From positions 92,585,743 through 92,649,742 of the forward strand of contig NC_134839.1 in NCBI RefSeq assembly GCF_965363235.1: 64,000 nucleotides of DNA, given 5' to 3'. Below are positions 22,241-34,399 of this stretch, piece after piece. The translations under genes and the position numbers were made by a program. Positions within the stretch are counted from its first letter, which is position 1, and every line of letters starts with the position of its first letter. Origin of the DNA: Mytilus galloprovincialis (lineage: Eukaryota; Mollusca; Bivalvia; Mytilida; Mytilidae). The notes below the pieces were generated by a model. It saw only the letters and a program-made list of their open reading frames with translations, was not told the DNA's origin and did no database searches.

Positions 22241-23910
22241 ATGAATATGGAACAATATGAATGGCGAGTTATGGGAGCTTTGTTTGGGAGACTTCGTAAC
22301 AGCATCCTGTTACAATTACTTCTTGTTTTATTTCGTATTTCCTGTATATTTGTATCAAATTATTAACGTATTTAACATTAGCATCATAAATTCTTTGTTT
22401 TCTAACAATTTGCAGTTTATTGAAAAATTCTAAAGGGATCTTAGTCGAAAACATATGTTCATAAAGTACGATAACAAAAATCTTTACAGGAAAAACACTT
22501 TCAAACGTTGCATTCCGGTTTCAAAGAAAACAAAATAGAAAACAAGTACTTTTACATATACAATAAAAAAAAAACCAAGAGCATCTCACGATCAAAATCA
22601 AAATCACGTATAAGTACTTATATTGTAACAATGCAATGTCAAGAGCAAATCTGTACATAATTTCACTGAAATAGATAATAAAATTAAGAATGGAAATGGG
22701 GAATTTGTCTAAGAGACACCATCCCGAACAAAGAGCGGAAAACAGCCGAAGGCCACCAAAGGATTTTCAAGTAAGAAAATAAAGATATAGCTGTTTCAAG
22801 TCAATCTCTGAATTGACTATAAAAAAAACTCAATGATTACACGTAAATATCGCAAACAAGTTTAGCTTTACATCTGAATTTCTCGAAGCACTATTTTACA
22901 TTTTTTTATGGTCACTGTACAGTAGTGAAAATTTATGTTTTATTAAAAAAAAAGACTTGACGAATTGGTAATTTAAAAAAAAAACAAGTAATTGTATTTT
23001 ATCAAATAGTAATGTAACCTATGATAATGCATCAATATAACAGTACTATAAAAATATGAAAAAAAGTAATGTGAACTAATTTACTTAAATCCTCGTGCAT
23101 TGTGAATTCCGTTATCTGATATGTAAACAATTATTTCTCAACGAGTTATAATAAAGAATTTTTAAAACATAAAAAAAAACCATCGTAAAATCAGTCATAA
23201 GTTTGTGTAAGCGTAAGGTTTTTCCAATTTTTGAGACATTTTAAATCCCCAAGCAAATTTAAAGGTAGGCGGAAAGAATAACTTCGATTTCCACAAGGTC
23301 AATGTCATCCTTGTAAAAAATAAGGTTTTACAAATATGTTCGTATCTGAAGACGTCGGATATCATTTTTTTTAAAGATAATACTGGTTTGCCTTTGGATA
23401 ATTGAGTTGCCCGTCGTTCTTTGAATTATTGTTCTTAGTTGCTTGACCGATTGCTGCTGTTAAAAACCACTTCCAGCACTCTTGGTTATATTGTGGCGGT
23501 CAGTTTTTATATTTGTATATTTATATTTCCCCATAAAGAACCACTGACCTAAACCAGGAAACTGGATTATGTGTAAATGAGAGTCGAAAGATATCAGAGG
23601 GACTATTAGTTACATAGTGTGTTAGTGACCTAATATGATATATACGGGGTCAGTAAATTCCATATGGAGTGAGAGCGAATAATAATATAATAATATCAAA
23701 CAGAACTTCCAATACTTTTAAAAAATCAAACAGTGCCAAAGTCGTAAATCCACTACTAACGGTGTATTGAATTAAGCCCCGCCTCCTACTAACCTAATAT
23801 TGAATATACACGGTCTTCACGCGGACGCTTTTAAGCAATCATATTCCTAGAAATGCATAGGAGGTAAGATAAATTCAAATTCATAGATAGAAAATGATCT
23901 GGATATCTCC
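22241..23910. other. AT-rich DNA with an R2 fragment
   Basis: An R2 fragment is at 22685-22765 (GGAAATGGGGAATTTGTC, GAAGGCCACCAA). A GGGGTCAGTAAATTCCATAT phrase at 23645 looks like the end of some element, with no partner found. Nothing coding was seen. Confidence 0.4.
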
Positions 23911-23914
23911 ATGG

Positions 23915-24060
23915 CTTGTAAAAAAAAAAAGACTAACAGACAAATAAAAGTACACAAGACACAACCTAGAAAACTAAAAATTAGTCAACACGAACCCCAC
24001 CAAAAAACGGGGGTGATCTCAGGTGCTCCGGAAGGGTTACCGGAACCTGCTCAACATGTG
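23915..24060 (-). repeat. Dispersed repeat R6, minus copy
   Basis: Inverted relative of 9330-9475: AACACGAACCCCACCAAAA and a GGTGATCTCAGGTGCTCCGG phrase. The + strand ORF at 23911-24102 is repeat-derived. Confidence 0.7.
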
Positions 24061-24759
24061 GCATCCGTTAATTGCTCATATTATTATAAACCCGGTAAGT
24101 AGTATAAGGTATCAATACACAGTTAGGAGTTTAGTTTCGCATTTTGGCCCCGGTGGATTTTTCAAATATGAAAGTTATTGTGTAATAAAATTCATTTTTA
24201 GACAGCTGAGTAGTTATTTAGCCTCCAAAGATGTTTTATAAGATCATCAAGTGGATTTTTTAAAATGTTTTATTGTCTATTTTCTGTTTGACTCTCCGTA
24301 TTTTCATAGCTAGACCAGCCATCGGTCCAGAAATTAATGTAATGTTTACAAACACACACGAAGTTTTTGACGCAATTTTACAAAAAAATGAGACGAAAGA
24401 CATATGATTTTCATTGGAATAACTGAAAGGTATACGTAAACAGCTTCAGAAAAGGTATTACTTCAAGCGATTGAAATTCTACTTTAAGTCAAATTTTGGG
24501 GGAATATGTGACATCTTTCCCACTTTTTGCAAAAAATTTTAATTAGTTCAAATAAATGCAGATTGTTGCCATGGATACACCCAAAGAAACTATATTTTAC
24601 CATTTTATATACTGGATATAAAATCGTTGGAAGATTCTGATTACATACATATGCACATATATGACACAAATAGTAAGCATAATATTGCAAGAAAACAATG
24701 AAAAGGGGATGGTAAAATTGATGAGGGCAAATTTTGATATTTTTTCCTCACTGTTTATT
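24061..24759. other. AT-rich DNA, nothing recognised
   Basis: Short ORFs only, with no motif. Confidence 0.4.
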
Positions 24760-25130
24760 GCTACCTAATTCGGTAGGTCACATTCGTGAAAATGGAACGG
24801 GATTGTAGATACGACATAGGGAACATATGATCTGTGAAACGGATATTCCATAACGGTCAACAACCTTGTGATGGCGTCCGTAAAAATTACGAAGCCCTGG
24901 ATGATTTCAACTTCACCATTTGGAACTCTCGGTTTAATAGCTTTCTCGTGAGCACGACCCTCTATCAAGGAAACCATGATAGCAAGTACAATCCCGGGAA
25001 TATCGTATCAAATGGTAGATACAAACTCCGTATGAAGGCACAGGAAGGTTGCTACATAGAAATGGAAAGTTCACAATTAGGAGGCTGAAATCATCTCTTT
25101 TGTCGTAAAGTATCATGATTCCAATCAAGA
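24760..25130 (-). mobile_element. Reverse-transcriptase element fragment, probably Penelope-like
   Basis: The minus strand encodes LYDKRDDF, IVNFPFLCSNLP, YGVCIYHLIRYSRDC and DFL-type motifs. These directly follow the RT core seen at 34848-35123 in a complete element of this family. It is a degraded internal fragment covering the segment after the YIDD catalytic region. Confidence 0.7.
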
Positions 25131-25722
25131 GATAATCTACATCCCACTGGCAGCCTCAGAAAGATGATGTGTTTGCATAAAATCATTGTTATTCATACCC
25201 AATGAAAAACAAGTTAAAGGAAAATGATTCAGTATTATTAACAAAATACAGGTTATGTAATATTATAGATCCATGATATTTGCCAATCAAACAATAAGAG
25301 GAATTTTTGAAACAAGAATACAACAATTGACAAGGAAACATTTAAAAGAAGAAATATTTGACCAGGAAATATATATTCCCACACTTGTACTTTCAATATA
25401 CAGGAAGTAAATGTTCCCATAACTCTATAACTGCACTTACGAGGAAATAAATGTAATGATCGCATACAATATCATTCATCATAGTTGCTGTTGATAACGT
25501 GCTTAAATAAATTCCAGCAAAGATTAGATATACTAAACAAGTAAGTACAAAATATCAACATTTTTAGACTATTTCTGTTTTTATGAATAAAATATCTAAG
25601 ATAAATAACACAATACGATTATATTTACTTAATCAGAAAAGTCACATAACAAATAAAAGAACTCTTGATTTAGATTTATCAAGTTTTTAAAAATAATTTT
25701 TAAATTCTAAAATACTCATTTC
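25131..25722. other. AT-rich DNA, nothing recognised
   Basis: No supportable feature before the inverted-repeat element that follows. Confidence 0.4.
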
Positions 25723-26550
25723 TACGGAAGCGTATTAGCGCCACACATTTTTTTTAATTTTTCTTCCTATGTTTGCGTTAACCTTAACGTTATACGATCT
25801 ACAGTTACAGGAAAGGTAATGACGTTGCTAACGTAAAACGTTATTTTCGCGACGTCAAACCATGACATTTTTCGACTATTTTTTATCATTCAAACTGATT
25901 TAATTTGAAAACGAGTGCATGGACCCCTATTTTTTAAAACGACATTTTGTTTCATTTTGCAGGGAGATTATGTGGACCAAATTTTATTAAACTGTAAATA
26001 GAGGAATTTTTTTTTAATTTGATAAATATACAGCAAAACAATACGATTTTTTCTTAATTCATGACCATTTGATAAATATGAGTTATTTCTGAATAAAAAA
26101 TGCATAATTTTTTAGGATACTTATCAAATACAAAAATTACAAATTATCTAACAAAAAAACAATTTGTGTTTATCTTTTAAAACAAAAAAGTTAAGGTTTT
26201 CTTTCGAAAGGGAAAATACGGCCACAAATCCGAATTTTGAGCAAATATTCAAAATTTCGACCTCATTTAACTTAAAAATTAGCACATGAAGGTATATTTT
26301 TATTACATATTTGATTTAAGCAGGCAAAAACTAGCCTATATGGAAATTTTCATCAAACTGCAAATACAGGATCGTATGCCCTTAATACAAACCTTTGCGA
26401 TTTAATGCAAACCTTTGCGATATAACGCAAACCTTTGCGTTGTAACGTAAAACCTTTGCGATATAACGCAAATATTTGTTTTATTTTATTTCTTATTTAA
26501 GATTCAAAGGAAACAGTAGTTATTAATGGAGGAGGCTGTATATATTATCA

Positions 26551-26689
26551 GATTATAACATGGCATTTTTCATATCGCATGTATTATCAGCCCTAGGTTC
26601 AATATCAGCCCAAGAGCCGCACGGCTCGAGGGCTGATATTGACCGAGGGCTGATAATACATGCGATATGAAAAATGACATGTTATGATC
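26551..26689. repeat. Palindromic hairpin element, GAGCCG/CGGCTC tip
   Basis: Stem starts GATTATAACATGGCATTTTT and includes CAGCCCTAGGTTCAATATCA; tip AAGAGCCGCACGGCTCGA. The right arm is the near-perfect complement. The outer stem resembles the 38640 hairpin in style (ATATCAGCCC). Confidence 0.85.
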
Positions 26690-27411
26690 TTTTTATCATA
26701 TGCTTCAACAGTAGAGAAAAATAACAGATTCATATATTGATCCTTTTACGTGGTTCCCGAAGTTTAAAGAGTAAAAAAGTTCACGGCCGTCGGACCCAAA
26801 ATTTGATACATTAAATATGAAACCTTTCTATCATATGCCTCAGAGAGAGAGAGAAAAAAAAACACATTTTAATATGGACGAATCGGCAAAAAATATAATT
26901 CAACAATATACCTATAAATGATCATTGTTTGGAAAAGTCAACTTTTTAAAGAAACTTTCTAAATTATGTTTCAGAAAAACTTAAAAAATGCATTTATTAA
27001 ATAATTTTATTTTTTTTTTTATTTTTATTTTTTTATTATTTTAAACAATATACTTTCCAGTATTCAAATAATTGTTTTGTACACTACTTTGTAATGTTTT
27101 CACTGAAAACGTAGCATTGAGGTGTATTTTCCGGAATTGGCCGAGTATTACCGGAATGCCATGTGATAACGTTACGGAAAGGCATGCGATAACAATCGAA
27201 GCATGTGATAAACTTTTCATATCAGCCCGCTAAGCACCAATTCGAAAAATATGGAATTTACGTCAATTTTATGCTATTATCATACGGTAAAATTTATATG
27301 TTATTAAGTCTAAGTATATGATAATAAAATTTATCACCTCTGTAGTCATTGCAAAGTAAAATGCTTGAATAATTATATCATATCATTGACTAATAATGAG
27401 CAGAATAATAT

Positions 27412-27705
27412 AGGGTTATTGCATGAATATTGGGGAATATTGTCCCGAGTAGAATTTTATATTGCACGAGCTTGCGAGTGCAATATATGTTCTACGAGGG
27501 ACAATATTCACCAATATTCATGCAATAACCCTTTTATTGTATAGCAATATAATATTTGAAAGTAAAAATTGGTTTAACCTAAGATTTTATCGTTGATGAC
27601 GTCATGAATTTTGAAGATTTATTGCACTAGTGCAATATTGGAATTTATTGCACGCTAACTTTTGGTTACTTTCTGTGGGGAATATTATATTGCTATGCAA
27701 TAATA
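27412..27705. repeat. Palindromic hairpin element, GAG-GAG tip, with a second pairing zone
   Basis: The first hairpin, 27412-27532, has stem AGGGTTATTGCATGAATATT and tip CACGAGCTTGCGAGTG. A second inverted pair, TAGCAATATAATATT at about 27543 and its complement at about 27676, follows, so the full element may reach 27705. No coding. Confidence 0.75.
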
Positions 27706-27714
27706 TAAGAAGAT

Positions 27715-27850
27715 GTGGTATGAGTGCCAATAAGAAAACTCTCCATCTAAGTCACTATTCGTAAAAGTAAACCATCATAGGCCAAAGTACGGTCTTCAAC
27801 ACGGAGCATTGGCTCACATTGAACAACAAACTATAATGGCCCCTAAAAAC
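27715..27850 (+). repeat. R1-like fragment
   Basis: Begins GATGTGGTATGAGTGCCAAT; shares GGTCTTCAACACGGAGC with the relic at 49605-49650. A variant of R1. Confidence 0.65.
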
Positions 27851-28658
27851 GATATCTATGTTACTACTAGTATATATATTACACAGAAAATTGAGTAAAT
27901 TGAGGTTATACCAGAGAAAAAATTAACCCTGCTAATATAGCTATAACCGAATATAAATATACTTCCAAAGTAAGCTCTCGTTTGAGATCTGTGTAAAGTA
28001 GGTTAGATTCAAACAAGCTACCCTTTGGCAATAAATGTATAAAATGAAGATGTTTTATTAATAAAACTATGTTCTCTCTATTCAAATTTCTACCCAAGCA
28101 TCTTAAAAATACTTCATTATATTGAAATGAAAATTCAATGACTTTCTATCAAAGAATTTTGATCATATTCTAAGATTTAAAAAAAATGTTTCCTTATTAA
28201 TAATTCATTTAAAAGCAGAAAGATCATTTTGTCTATTTGACTTTGAGGTTTCACAATTGTATGACATTATTTTTGGTCTTTCAATTTAAATATAACTATT
28301 TACTAGACTATATCTATTTTCTTGTCAAATTATATACTTTTCTGATGCACAAATCAGTCTTAATTTATGTATAATTGCACTTCAAGTATTCCATTATACC
28401 TATGCATATTTATTATAATGATTTGGCCTTGTATATATGTTTCTTTTTTATCTACTAGTAAATCACATCCGAAATGAATGACAGACGGACATATATACAA
28501 AACTTAATGAATAATTGAAATCAAGATATTAGCGTTATAACGCAAATGTTTGCGTTAAACGCAAAGGTTTGCGTTATTTCGCAAATGGTTGCGTTATATC
28601 GCAAAACATAGGAAGAAAAATAAAAAAAAAAAATGTTTGGCGCTAATACGCTTCCGTA

Positions 28659-29014
28659 CATTTCTGATATATCTTATTTCTAATTATTCAACTGGCATGA
28701 TTGTATAAAACTGTTGGACTGCATCAAAATTATGACCTTCATCAGTGCGTTTACTTCAATGATTAGTATTTTTGTTTTCCAATAAAACATTTTTTAAACA
28801 TGAAATCATATAAAATGTTGTAATGTAATAGCAATTCACTCTTATTTGTTATTCTCCCTGGTTACATATAACTACGTTATAAGGGATACTAAGTGCAATG
28901 TTGTACACAAAGTAAATTGTGAACAGCAATAGTGCATGTGTAATATAATATGTTGAAGTTAGTCATGTTAAAAAATGCTATTTGTCCCTTTTAAAATTTT
29001 CATCGCTCATTCAG
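28659..29014. other. AT-rich DNA, nothing recognised
   Basis: No feature supportable. Confidence 0.35.
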
Positions 29015-29480
29015 ATAAACTCATCATAGATACCAGGACTAAATTTAGTATATGCCAGACGCGCGTTTCGTCTACAAAAGACTCCCCAGTGACGCTCGAA
29101 TCCAAAAAAGTTAAAAAGGCCAAATAAAGTACAAAGTTGAAGAGCATTGAGAACCAAAATTCCTAAAAGTTTTGCCAAATACAGCTAAGGTGATCTATGC
29201 CTGAGGTAGAAAAGCCTTAGTATTTCAATAAATTCAAAAATTTGTAAACAGTAAATTTATAAATATAACCATATCAATGACAATTCAGACATTGCGTATA
29301 TTGATTTGACAGTTGACATGGTTTATTTCAATTTTTGCTAAGTGGAATTCGAAGTTTCAAGTCAGCAGTATGACAGATGTTGTCCATTCGTTTGATATGA
29401 TTGAGCTTTTGATTTTGCCATTTGATAACAGACTTTCCTCGACCTTCGGAAATTTTGTTTCTTTATTTTTTTCTTATTGT
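29015..29480 (+). repeat. Dispersed repeat R3 with R4-type tail
   Basis: Starts ATCATAGATACCAGGACTAA, continues GACGCGCGTTTCGTCTACAA and GAAGAGCATTGAGAACCAAA. The tail GTTGTCCATTCGTTTGATAT with GACTTTCCTCG is also seen at the 3' ends of the RT element copies (36715 and 51345). Other R3 copies: 48440-48580(-) and 57185-57345(+). This suggests a retroelement that borrowed the same 3' tail. Confidence 0.7.
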
Positions 29481-29565
29481 ATGTAAACAAACAATAATGA
29501 TTTATATAAAAAAGTCCTAACAGAAATGTTTATACTTTTGAAAGGTAATTTCAAGTTCTCTAAAC

Positions 29566-30102
29566 ATGACAAGAATTGGTGTCCAATATACGGCGAGGAA
29601 GTCTTTAGCACAGGGCATGCTCGATATGGCTCTATTACTGTCCAATGTTTCAAAGATGAAAAACTTGATTACTCCCGAATGTGCTGACAGTGCCAAGTGT
29701 GTAGCAGGAATGGTCTTTCTTTCCTTATCAGTGATTTTACAAGTTGCAGTTGGTGTGATGCTGATTATTCTAGCAATTCGGGAACAGTATGCTGCAAAAG
29801 AACAAGAACGAAAACGCAGAGAAAAGTCAATAAGAGACAAATTGTTGGAAAGTGGAGAATTAATCGAACCATCGGAACCAAATTCCTGTGACAACAATAA
29901 TCATCGTGATCGTCCTAAAATGAAAAGACAACTTTCTATTGCAGCGGAATCGATCACGTTAAGCAAAGAAAAGAAAACTATGAGATTGAATACAGCCGTA
30001 CTTATTCTTGTTTTTATCATCGTTGTTATAAATGTAATAATAGACGGTATGGACTTAAGTGAACCTCCGTCAGGAGTGGAAATGCCGGTTAAAAATACAT
30101 AA
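29566..30102 (+). CDS. Ninjurin-family membrane protein with extended inter-helix linker
   Basis: Encodes 178 residues. QYTARKSLAQGMLDMALLLS at residues 7-26 matches the ninjurin signature (YATKKSxAESMLDxALLxxNxSQLK), the amphipathic helix region that drives oligomerisation. The first hydrophobic helix spans about 45-71 (VILQVAVGVMLIILAI), and a second about 141-160 (AVLILVFIIVVINVII). In vertebrate NINJ1 and NINJ2 the link between them is about 15-20 residues; here it is about 70, highly charged (KEQERKRREKS) with an acidic/Asn-rich part. Ninjurins sit in the plasma membrane; NINJ1 clusters to rupture it during lytic cell death and also acts in adhesion. The ATG at 29566 follows an in-frame TGA 27 bases upstream, but an AG at 29554 could also join an upstream exon. 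The minus ORF overlapping it is a shadow. It looks intact. Confidence 0.85.
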   Translation: MTRIGVQYTARKSLAQGMLDMALLLSNVSKMKNLITPECADSAKCVAGMVFLSLSVILQVAVGVMLIILAIREQYAAKEQERKRREKSIRDKLLESGELIEPSEPNSCDNNNHRDRPKMKRQLSIAAESITLSKEKKTMRLNTAVLILVFIIVVINVIIDGMDLSEPPSGVEMPVKNT

Positions 30103-31796
30103 ATTACTTCCTGTTCTATGTTTATTATGAAGTGTACTTTTACTCTTGTATCCGCTAGCATACTCAAAAGGCGTAAATTTAAGTTTATTGATTCTAACCA
30201 TCAATTCTTAAAAGTAAAACAGTGAACTTTTGAATGACGTAGACTGTTATCTACCACGGTCTTTTTTATTTTTATAAATCTCAAATGTTTGTCTATAAAG
30301 AGGAAACGGCAATGCCTACGTTGAGAAAAAACCTAAATGTATTGTCTGACATTCCGTGCGTGTTTTTGTAATAATCTTCAGTAAAAGTTAAAATTTGAGT
30401 ACCCAAATATAAAAGGTTCGAGAACAATAAGCAAAAGACCAAAGTTAAACAGAGAAAAATATAAGATTATCTTTTCCTTTGGACTTGTAACGGTTAATGG
30501 AGCTACCATTTGATTTTTTTTGGTGGTGTGTGTGTGAGGGGGGGTGGGGGCAGGATGAAATTTGAATAAAGGCGGGACAGAAGTTTTGAATAAAAAAAAA
30601 GCAGGATGAGCAACTCTGCAAAAAAAGCATGATGATAATTTATGTGAAAAGAAGTCGGGATAATCTAAAAAAAAAAAAAAGAAAGAAAAGCAGGACAGAG
30701 ATTAAGACAAAAAAAGAACATATGTCACAGCCACGAGAGGCACACAAAATTAAAAAAAAATCAGAAACATTTACCCATCACAAATTGTAGAAGTATGAAA
30801 AAGAGAAATAAGCAGTGGAGACAAAGTTTTTGCGCTAACAATAACTTTCAGTCTCTTATCTACATAAATATACTTATGGCGTCTGACAGTAAATAGTTGA
30901 AGATTTATCAGTATTCGTTCTGTACATGACTTCATTTCGCCAATATACACTGTTGGTGCTATGTGTTAATAAATGTGGAGAAGGGTGTTATTGTTGTAAT
31001 TAAAATCAGTTTCTTATATAAATCAAAGCGCGAGAGCGCTGTAAAGGCAGTTAATTACAGGTTGTGTGTATTTCTAGTCCAGTCATATCATTATCTTCCA
31101 CAGTACAGAGGTGGTTTGTAGTATTTAAGATTAAGAGTTCTCTTGTACCTAGTTCACCTATAGTCACCCATAGTCTACTGTTTCAGTATATTTTCTGTAC
31201 CTCGCCATGAAATGCATTTTTAAGACATAAAAGAACTTTTCCTCATTAACATAAGTAGACTATTTTTAATTATTGATTATATACGCATATTCAATGACTC
31301 CCATCCTATGAAAAGTAGTTCACAAAGATTGACTAGTCACCGTACTGTGTGTATTGCAAGTACATCAAGTAACATAATGGTAAATGTACATAGTAACATG
31401 TCAACTCTTTTGATTACCATATTTTTTCTAAATCCAAGCAAAATTATTTTTCAGTATAAACATGATAAAGTAATTTACTGGTATGAATGAAAGAGAAATT
31501 TTAATTAAGAAAACAATGACATCTGGTGGTCATTAATAATAGCTGTCTCATTAGCATTTTAACCACTTCCCATATTTGCAATTAAGACAATCATGACAAT
31601 AGAAGAAAATGATGCAACGCCAATCTAATATAAATTTATGTATATACAAATAAAATTTAGTATACGACTCTTAAAAGGTACAAATCCAAGAGCTGATATC
31701 TCCGATGTGGAAGAAAGTGAATAAAAGGTAACTTGAATTACCATAAAAGAAGCCCACTAACACAGGCTGCTTTGTTTCATTATCGTAATGATGTAT
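30103..31796. other. Downstream of ninjurin gene, low-complexity patches
   Basis: 30500-30760 is purine-rich with G runs, A runs and GCAGGA-type iterations, beginning with CTACCATTTGATTTTTTTTG, related to the MITE end at 16881. The rest is AT-rich without a recognised gene. Confidence 0.45.
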
Positions 31797-32055
31797 TTTT
31801 TTTTCTTCGAACAAGAATGTGTCATGGATTTCCCATCCGTACAATCATTTTTTATGTTCAGTGGACTGTGAAAATTAGGTAAAATCTTTAATTTGGCAGT
31901 AAAATTAGAAAGATCATATCATAAGGAACACATGTGTACTAAGTTTCAAGTTGATTGGATTTCAACTTCATAAAAAACTACCTCGACTATAAACTTTAAC
32001 CTGAAGCAGGACGGACGGACAGACCAGAAAACATAATGCCCATAAATGGGACATA
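31797..32055 (+). repeat. Dispersed repeat R5, + copy
   Basis: Contains ACAAGAATGTGTC, GTGTACTAAGTTTCAAGTTG, CTACCTCGA and GGACGGACGGACAGACCAGA, then AACATAATG. The same order occurs at 54815-55080. Confidence 0.75.
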
Positions 32056-34399
32056 AAGATAGTAAGACTTGTTACATAGATACCCGCCAACTTTTGAAAG
32101 TTCCCGTGGTTTTATTTTTTTTTTTGTGCGCAACAACAATTTTAAACATTACAATTTTTAGCTCAGTATTTTGCACGATCTGGATTGTCTAAAAAAGTGT
32201 CATATTTGTATACTGAACTTACATGCCTTTTTCCTAAGTCTGTTTGCATGATTCTAGTTATTAAATCGGTAGAAAAGATAAACATGTAGCTAGCAGACCA
32301 GGGTTTATTTATTTGTGTAAGAATATTAGATGTTTGTTCAAATTTCCAATTTGAATTATGCACAAAGATGGACCTTTAACAGGTTGGGAACAACACTACA
32401 AATGAGGGGAAACCCTCATTGGATTGTTTGATTGTTGGTTGCTTAACGTCCAGTGGCAAATATTTCATGCATATTCAGGACGAGAACAAGTTCACAATAA
32501 ATACTATTTATTATCTTTATGCTGAGACTACTATAACACATTATAGTAGTCTCAGCTTTATGGTAGTACAGTCATGACAGTAGACTCCGGCCAATCGGAT
32601 ACCCAAAATGTCAGCTAAATATATCCGATTACCCGATATATTCAATTAGACGATGAATGTATATTCATTGAATATTCTACAATAATAAGTAGATCTATTG
32701 CTTAATATGTGAAAGGGCTGGAGGATTGATGGAGTGATTTTTATCAGTTACATCACCACGATGTTTGCGTAAAAAATTATCAGCTGATTATGTAATGATT
32801 AAATTTGTTTGCACTTGCAGTTTTTAAATCCTATGTTTATTAAAATAGATCAAATGTCCTGAAATATTTATGTGAATTATTATCTTCCATCCATAGTTTG
32901 TCTTTACTTGTTTAGTATAAAACAAATTAATATCCATTTTTACATTTTCACACAGGTAAACTAATTTGGCCATAAATAGATCAAAGCATGTCTGTGTAGA
33001 ATCTCTAATCTAAACTTGTAATTGTTATAATTTTATTTCTTTAAATAATCAAATTTAAATTTATGAAAATAATCATGATTGATAAAATAGTATTGCATAA
33101 AGTTTACGTTTTCGGAGGACTAATTATGTTTAGGTCATAGTTCTAGAGGCTTCTTCACAAATATGTAAACAAACCAATATGGCCGCCACACGTGATTACC
33201 TTTGCACACGTGAACAAAATATTTCTGACAAAAGTCAGATTTCTCTTGTCAATAGGGATTTATATTTATATTGCAATAAATTATTCGACGGAAGTAAATT
33301 CAGTTTAGATTATATTTCTTATTCTATGAGCATTTAGAGTTTAATCAAAATTCTCCCAACATCAACGTAGAAGAACTGCTCTTGTCAACTGAGTCATATA
33401 CACATACACGCGTACATTGACTAGTACCCGATCGTAATGTAACACATATATCAAATAGCTAATGCCCGGAACGTAGTAGCGAGAACCAGGATAATACGTA
33501 GACAACTAACGAAATTGAAAACGCTTACGGTTTCTCGTTCATAAACCGAATTTCGCTTTGACTTATAGAAAATGCAATATGAATCATGTTTAGTCGACCT
33601 TTCATTGTTATATCAACGTTTGAACTGGTTAAAAAATCTTTAGATGTCAGATAACACTCGAAGTTGACCGGACCTCTTTCCACACGGAATACAAATAATG
33701 ATAGTTTGTAATCAGGTTGACTGCTTATAATGCAAAATACACATTAATAACAAGTTTTTTTTTAAACGAACAATACAAACTGATCGTTTCTTTATTTCCC
33801 AATGTAAATGAAAGAAACAGAAACCATATCATACCACAAAAAGGAGAGGAGAAAATTGAACATTTCCGGATCTATTTCTGGCCAAATGACCCCCTACATA
33901 GATTTGTTGGACGTTGCGTATGAAAAGATGAACCTCATGACTTGAAAGTCAGGCCTTAAAGCACTGCCTTTTTAAAAAAAAATAGTATTTCCGCTTATGG
34001 TACTTGGAATTTTGAAGTTCAGTGGTGCAAAAGTTGCATTTTTTTTAACAATTCTGTACCATAAAGTAATCACCAGTAAATCCCAAGACAATAGGATCTA
34101 AAACAACGAATAGGCGCATTTAACACTAATCGCTGTTTTGAACTAGATCGATGTATATTCCTTTAGTATATGGTTGTAGCTTATTATTTTTTTTGAAAAC
34201 AGTATGCTTTATATAATAGTTGTTTTTTGTTTATTGTTTTGTATATAAATAAGGTCGTTAATTTCTTGTTTTATTGTTAATAGTTTGTTAACATCACTGT
34301 CGCAGTATTGAACTCTTACGAGCATGGTACATACAATCTAACTCTCTTTCATCTTGTAACAGTATTAAGGATGTACTTAGATGAGGTTAGGTGAAAATA
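32056..34399. other. AT-rich DNA with one perfect hairpin
   Basis: A perfect 16-bp-stem hairpin is at 32521-32556. A patch at 33170-33230 (AATATGGCCGCCACACGTGA) is locally GC-rich. No coding exon was recognised. Confidence 0.4.
32521..32556. repeat. Perfect short hairpin
   Basis: GCTGAGACTACTATAA, loop CACA, then its exact complement. Sixteen base pairs without mismatch. Could be a cruciform-forming relic of an inverted element. Confidence 0.75.

Larger units (their letters stand above)
25723..28658. mobile_element. 2.9-kb non-autonomous inverted-repeat element with 6-bp target duplication
   Basis: The left end TACGGAAGCGTATTAGCGCC and the right end are complements over about 60 bp, reaching the CTTCCTATGTTTTGCG region. 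CATTTC lies immediately outside both ends, a 6-bp direct repeat consistent with target-site duplication. Just inside, words like AACGCAAACCTTTGCG are iterated: about five copies at 26385-26480 and about five inverted at 28540-28612. No ORF over 63 codons, so no transposase. Hairpin elements at 26551 and 27412 and an R1-like fragment at 27715-27850 are nested inside. The well-preserved ends imply recent movement by a transposase encoded elsewhere. Confidence 0.8.

Noticed and set aside
29517-29897. 126-codon minus ORF overlapping the ninjurin gene
   Set aside because: Shadow of the sense coding region; no motif of its own.
32521-32556. microRNA precursor
   Set aside because: A 16-bp stem is too short for a typical animal pre-miRNA and no flanking pairing extends it.
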